Below, piece by piece: positions 63,404 to 64,000 of a stretch of DNA of 64,000 nt (positions within the stretch are counted from its first letter, which is position 1; each line of letters opens with the position of its first letter). The position numbers were made by a program, and so were the translations under genes. The notes beneath the pieces were generated by a model. The model saw only the letters and a program-made list of their open reading frames with translations. It was not told the DNA's origin and ran no database searches. This DNA comes from Ostrinia nubilalis (lineage: Eukaryota > Arthropoda > Insecta > Lepidoptera > Crambidae), in NCBI RefSeq assembly GCF_963855985.1, contig NC_087106.1, forward strand, positions 1,781,001-1,845,000. Reading direction: 5' to 3'.

Positions 63404-64000
63404 TTTTACTAGGCAAAAAGCATTGCCTCTCTATTTTTCAATCTTTTGTTGTATATTTAAGAACTTTGGTAGGGCGTTTCTGATGACGCCACTATTTTTT
63501 GAGATTTATTTATCATTAAGCAACTAAAATCGATGTTCACAGTAATTAAAAAAAGGCTTAATAAAAAATTAAGGTGAATTGGACTCATTGGTTTAAATTG
63601 AAAATAAAGATCGCTAATAAAAAATATTTCCCCACATGAAGTTACGGTAATAAAACAAGGATTACTCATCCCTAAAACACATTAAATAGATTCTCAAATT
63701 ATAAGTACGGAACCCTCAATAAAACCCAACGGCTTCTAACCTGTTACTGCCTCTAGTGGGTATAAAATGTCCCAATAAACCTGAGTTTCATGTTATAAAC
63801 GAGCATACAAAAAGCGAAGCTCAAGAAAATATTCTCAACTAATATTACTAAGTACCTTTTAAGAATTTTAGTCCTAACAGTCTGGGGTTAAAAATCTACT
63901 TAAACAAGAAGTTTTAAGTAGAAGAAAATGCAAATGGTTATTAGTTTAAACAGTAATTTGTTTAAAATTTAGTCTCTGTGTCTGCAATGTATAATAATTT
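63404..64000. other. Unique AT-rich sequence to the window end
   Basis: Nothing recognised. Confidence 0.4.

Overview
This 64 kb window looks like non-coding, transposon-dense insect DNA, most likely from a moth or butterfly. The evidence is the AT-rich background, the RTE-clade retrotransposon tails (complement of the 'cagcagtggacgtcctgtggctgaa' type, shown in pieces below), several Helitron-like elements that begin TC and end CTAG after a GC-rich hairpin, and many short inverted-repeat elements (MITEs) of the kinds common in Lepidoptera. The taxon is inferred from memory of these families; no database search was run. I found no convincing host protein-coding gene. The window is best read as intergenic or intronic sequence with one weak micro-exon candidate (33.87 kb) and one weak core-promoter candidate (35.37 kb).

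Three retrotransposon reading frames are substantial. (1) 3.25-4.36 kb, minus strand: the 3' half of an R4/Dong-type element with a CCHC knuckle and a restriction-like endonuclease, sitting between (TAA)n tracts. (2) 8.83-11.79 kb, plus strand: endonuclease/reverse transcriptase of a Jockey/CR1-group LINE, open except for one TGA codon in its main stretch. (3) 47.98-49.40 kb, plus strand: a 5'-truncated RTE element with an intact reverse transcriptase and C-terminal region, inserted into a Helitron-like element with a 10-bp target duplication. A fourth coding remnant, at 31.65-32.92 kb, is a broken IS630/Tc1/mariner-type transposase inside inverted repeats beginning TATACAGGGTG.

Layout. 0-6.3 kb: a GC-rich 600-bp unit with RTE tails, a MITE, Helitron-like copies, a composite (TAA)n/Dong array and RTE fragments, one of them splitting a MITE. 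6.3-13 kb: mostly unique AT-rich DNA plus the Jockey/CR1-group LINE. 13-22 kb: an RTE copy with a 75-bp flanking duplication, foldback elements, a pogo-like MITE, a hAT MITE and a 5-bp-duplication TIR element. 22-31 kb: long plain AT-rich stretches with scattered repeats. 31-42 kb: the densest MITE region, with long palindromes and three TATACAGGGTG elements. 42-51 kb: LINE tails, GC-rich MITEs, the nested RTE/Helitron block and a poly(A)-tailed GC-rich retro-insert. 51-64 kb: repeats, a second hAT MITE, an RTE copy carrying a 30-bp palindrome, and long quiet stretches.

Nothing suggests a cooperating host gene system. The interest lies in nested insertions, readable target-site duplications, shared termini between autonomous and non-autonomous elements, and several foldback families present in size-variant pairs.
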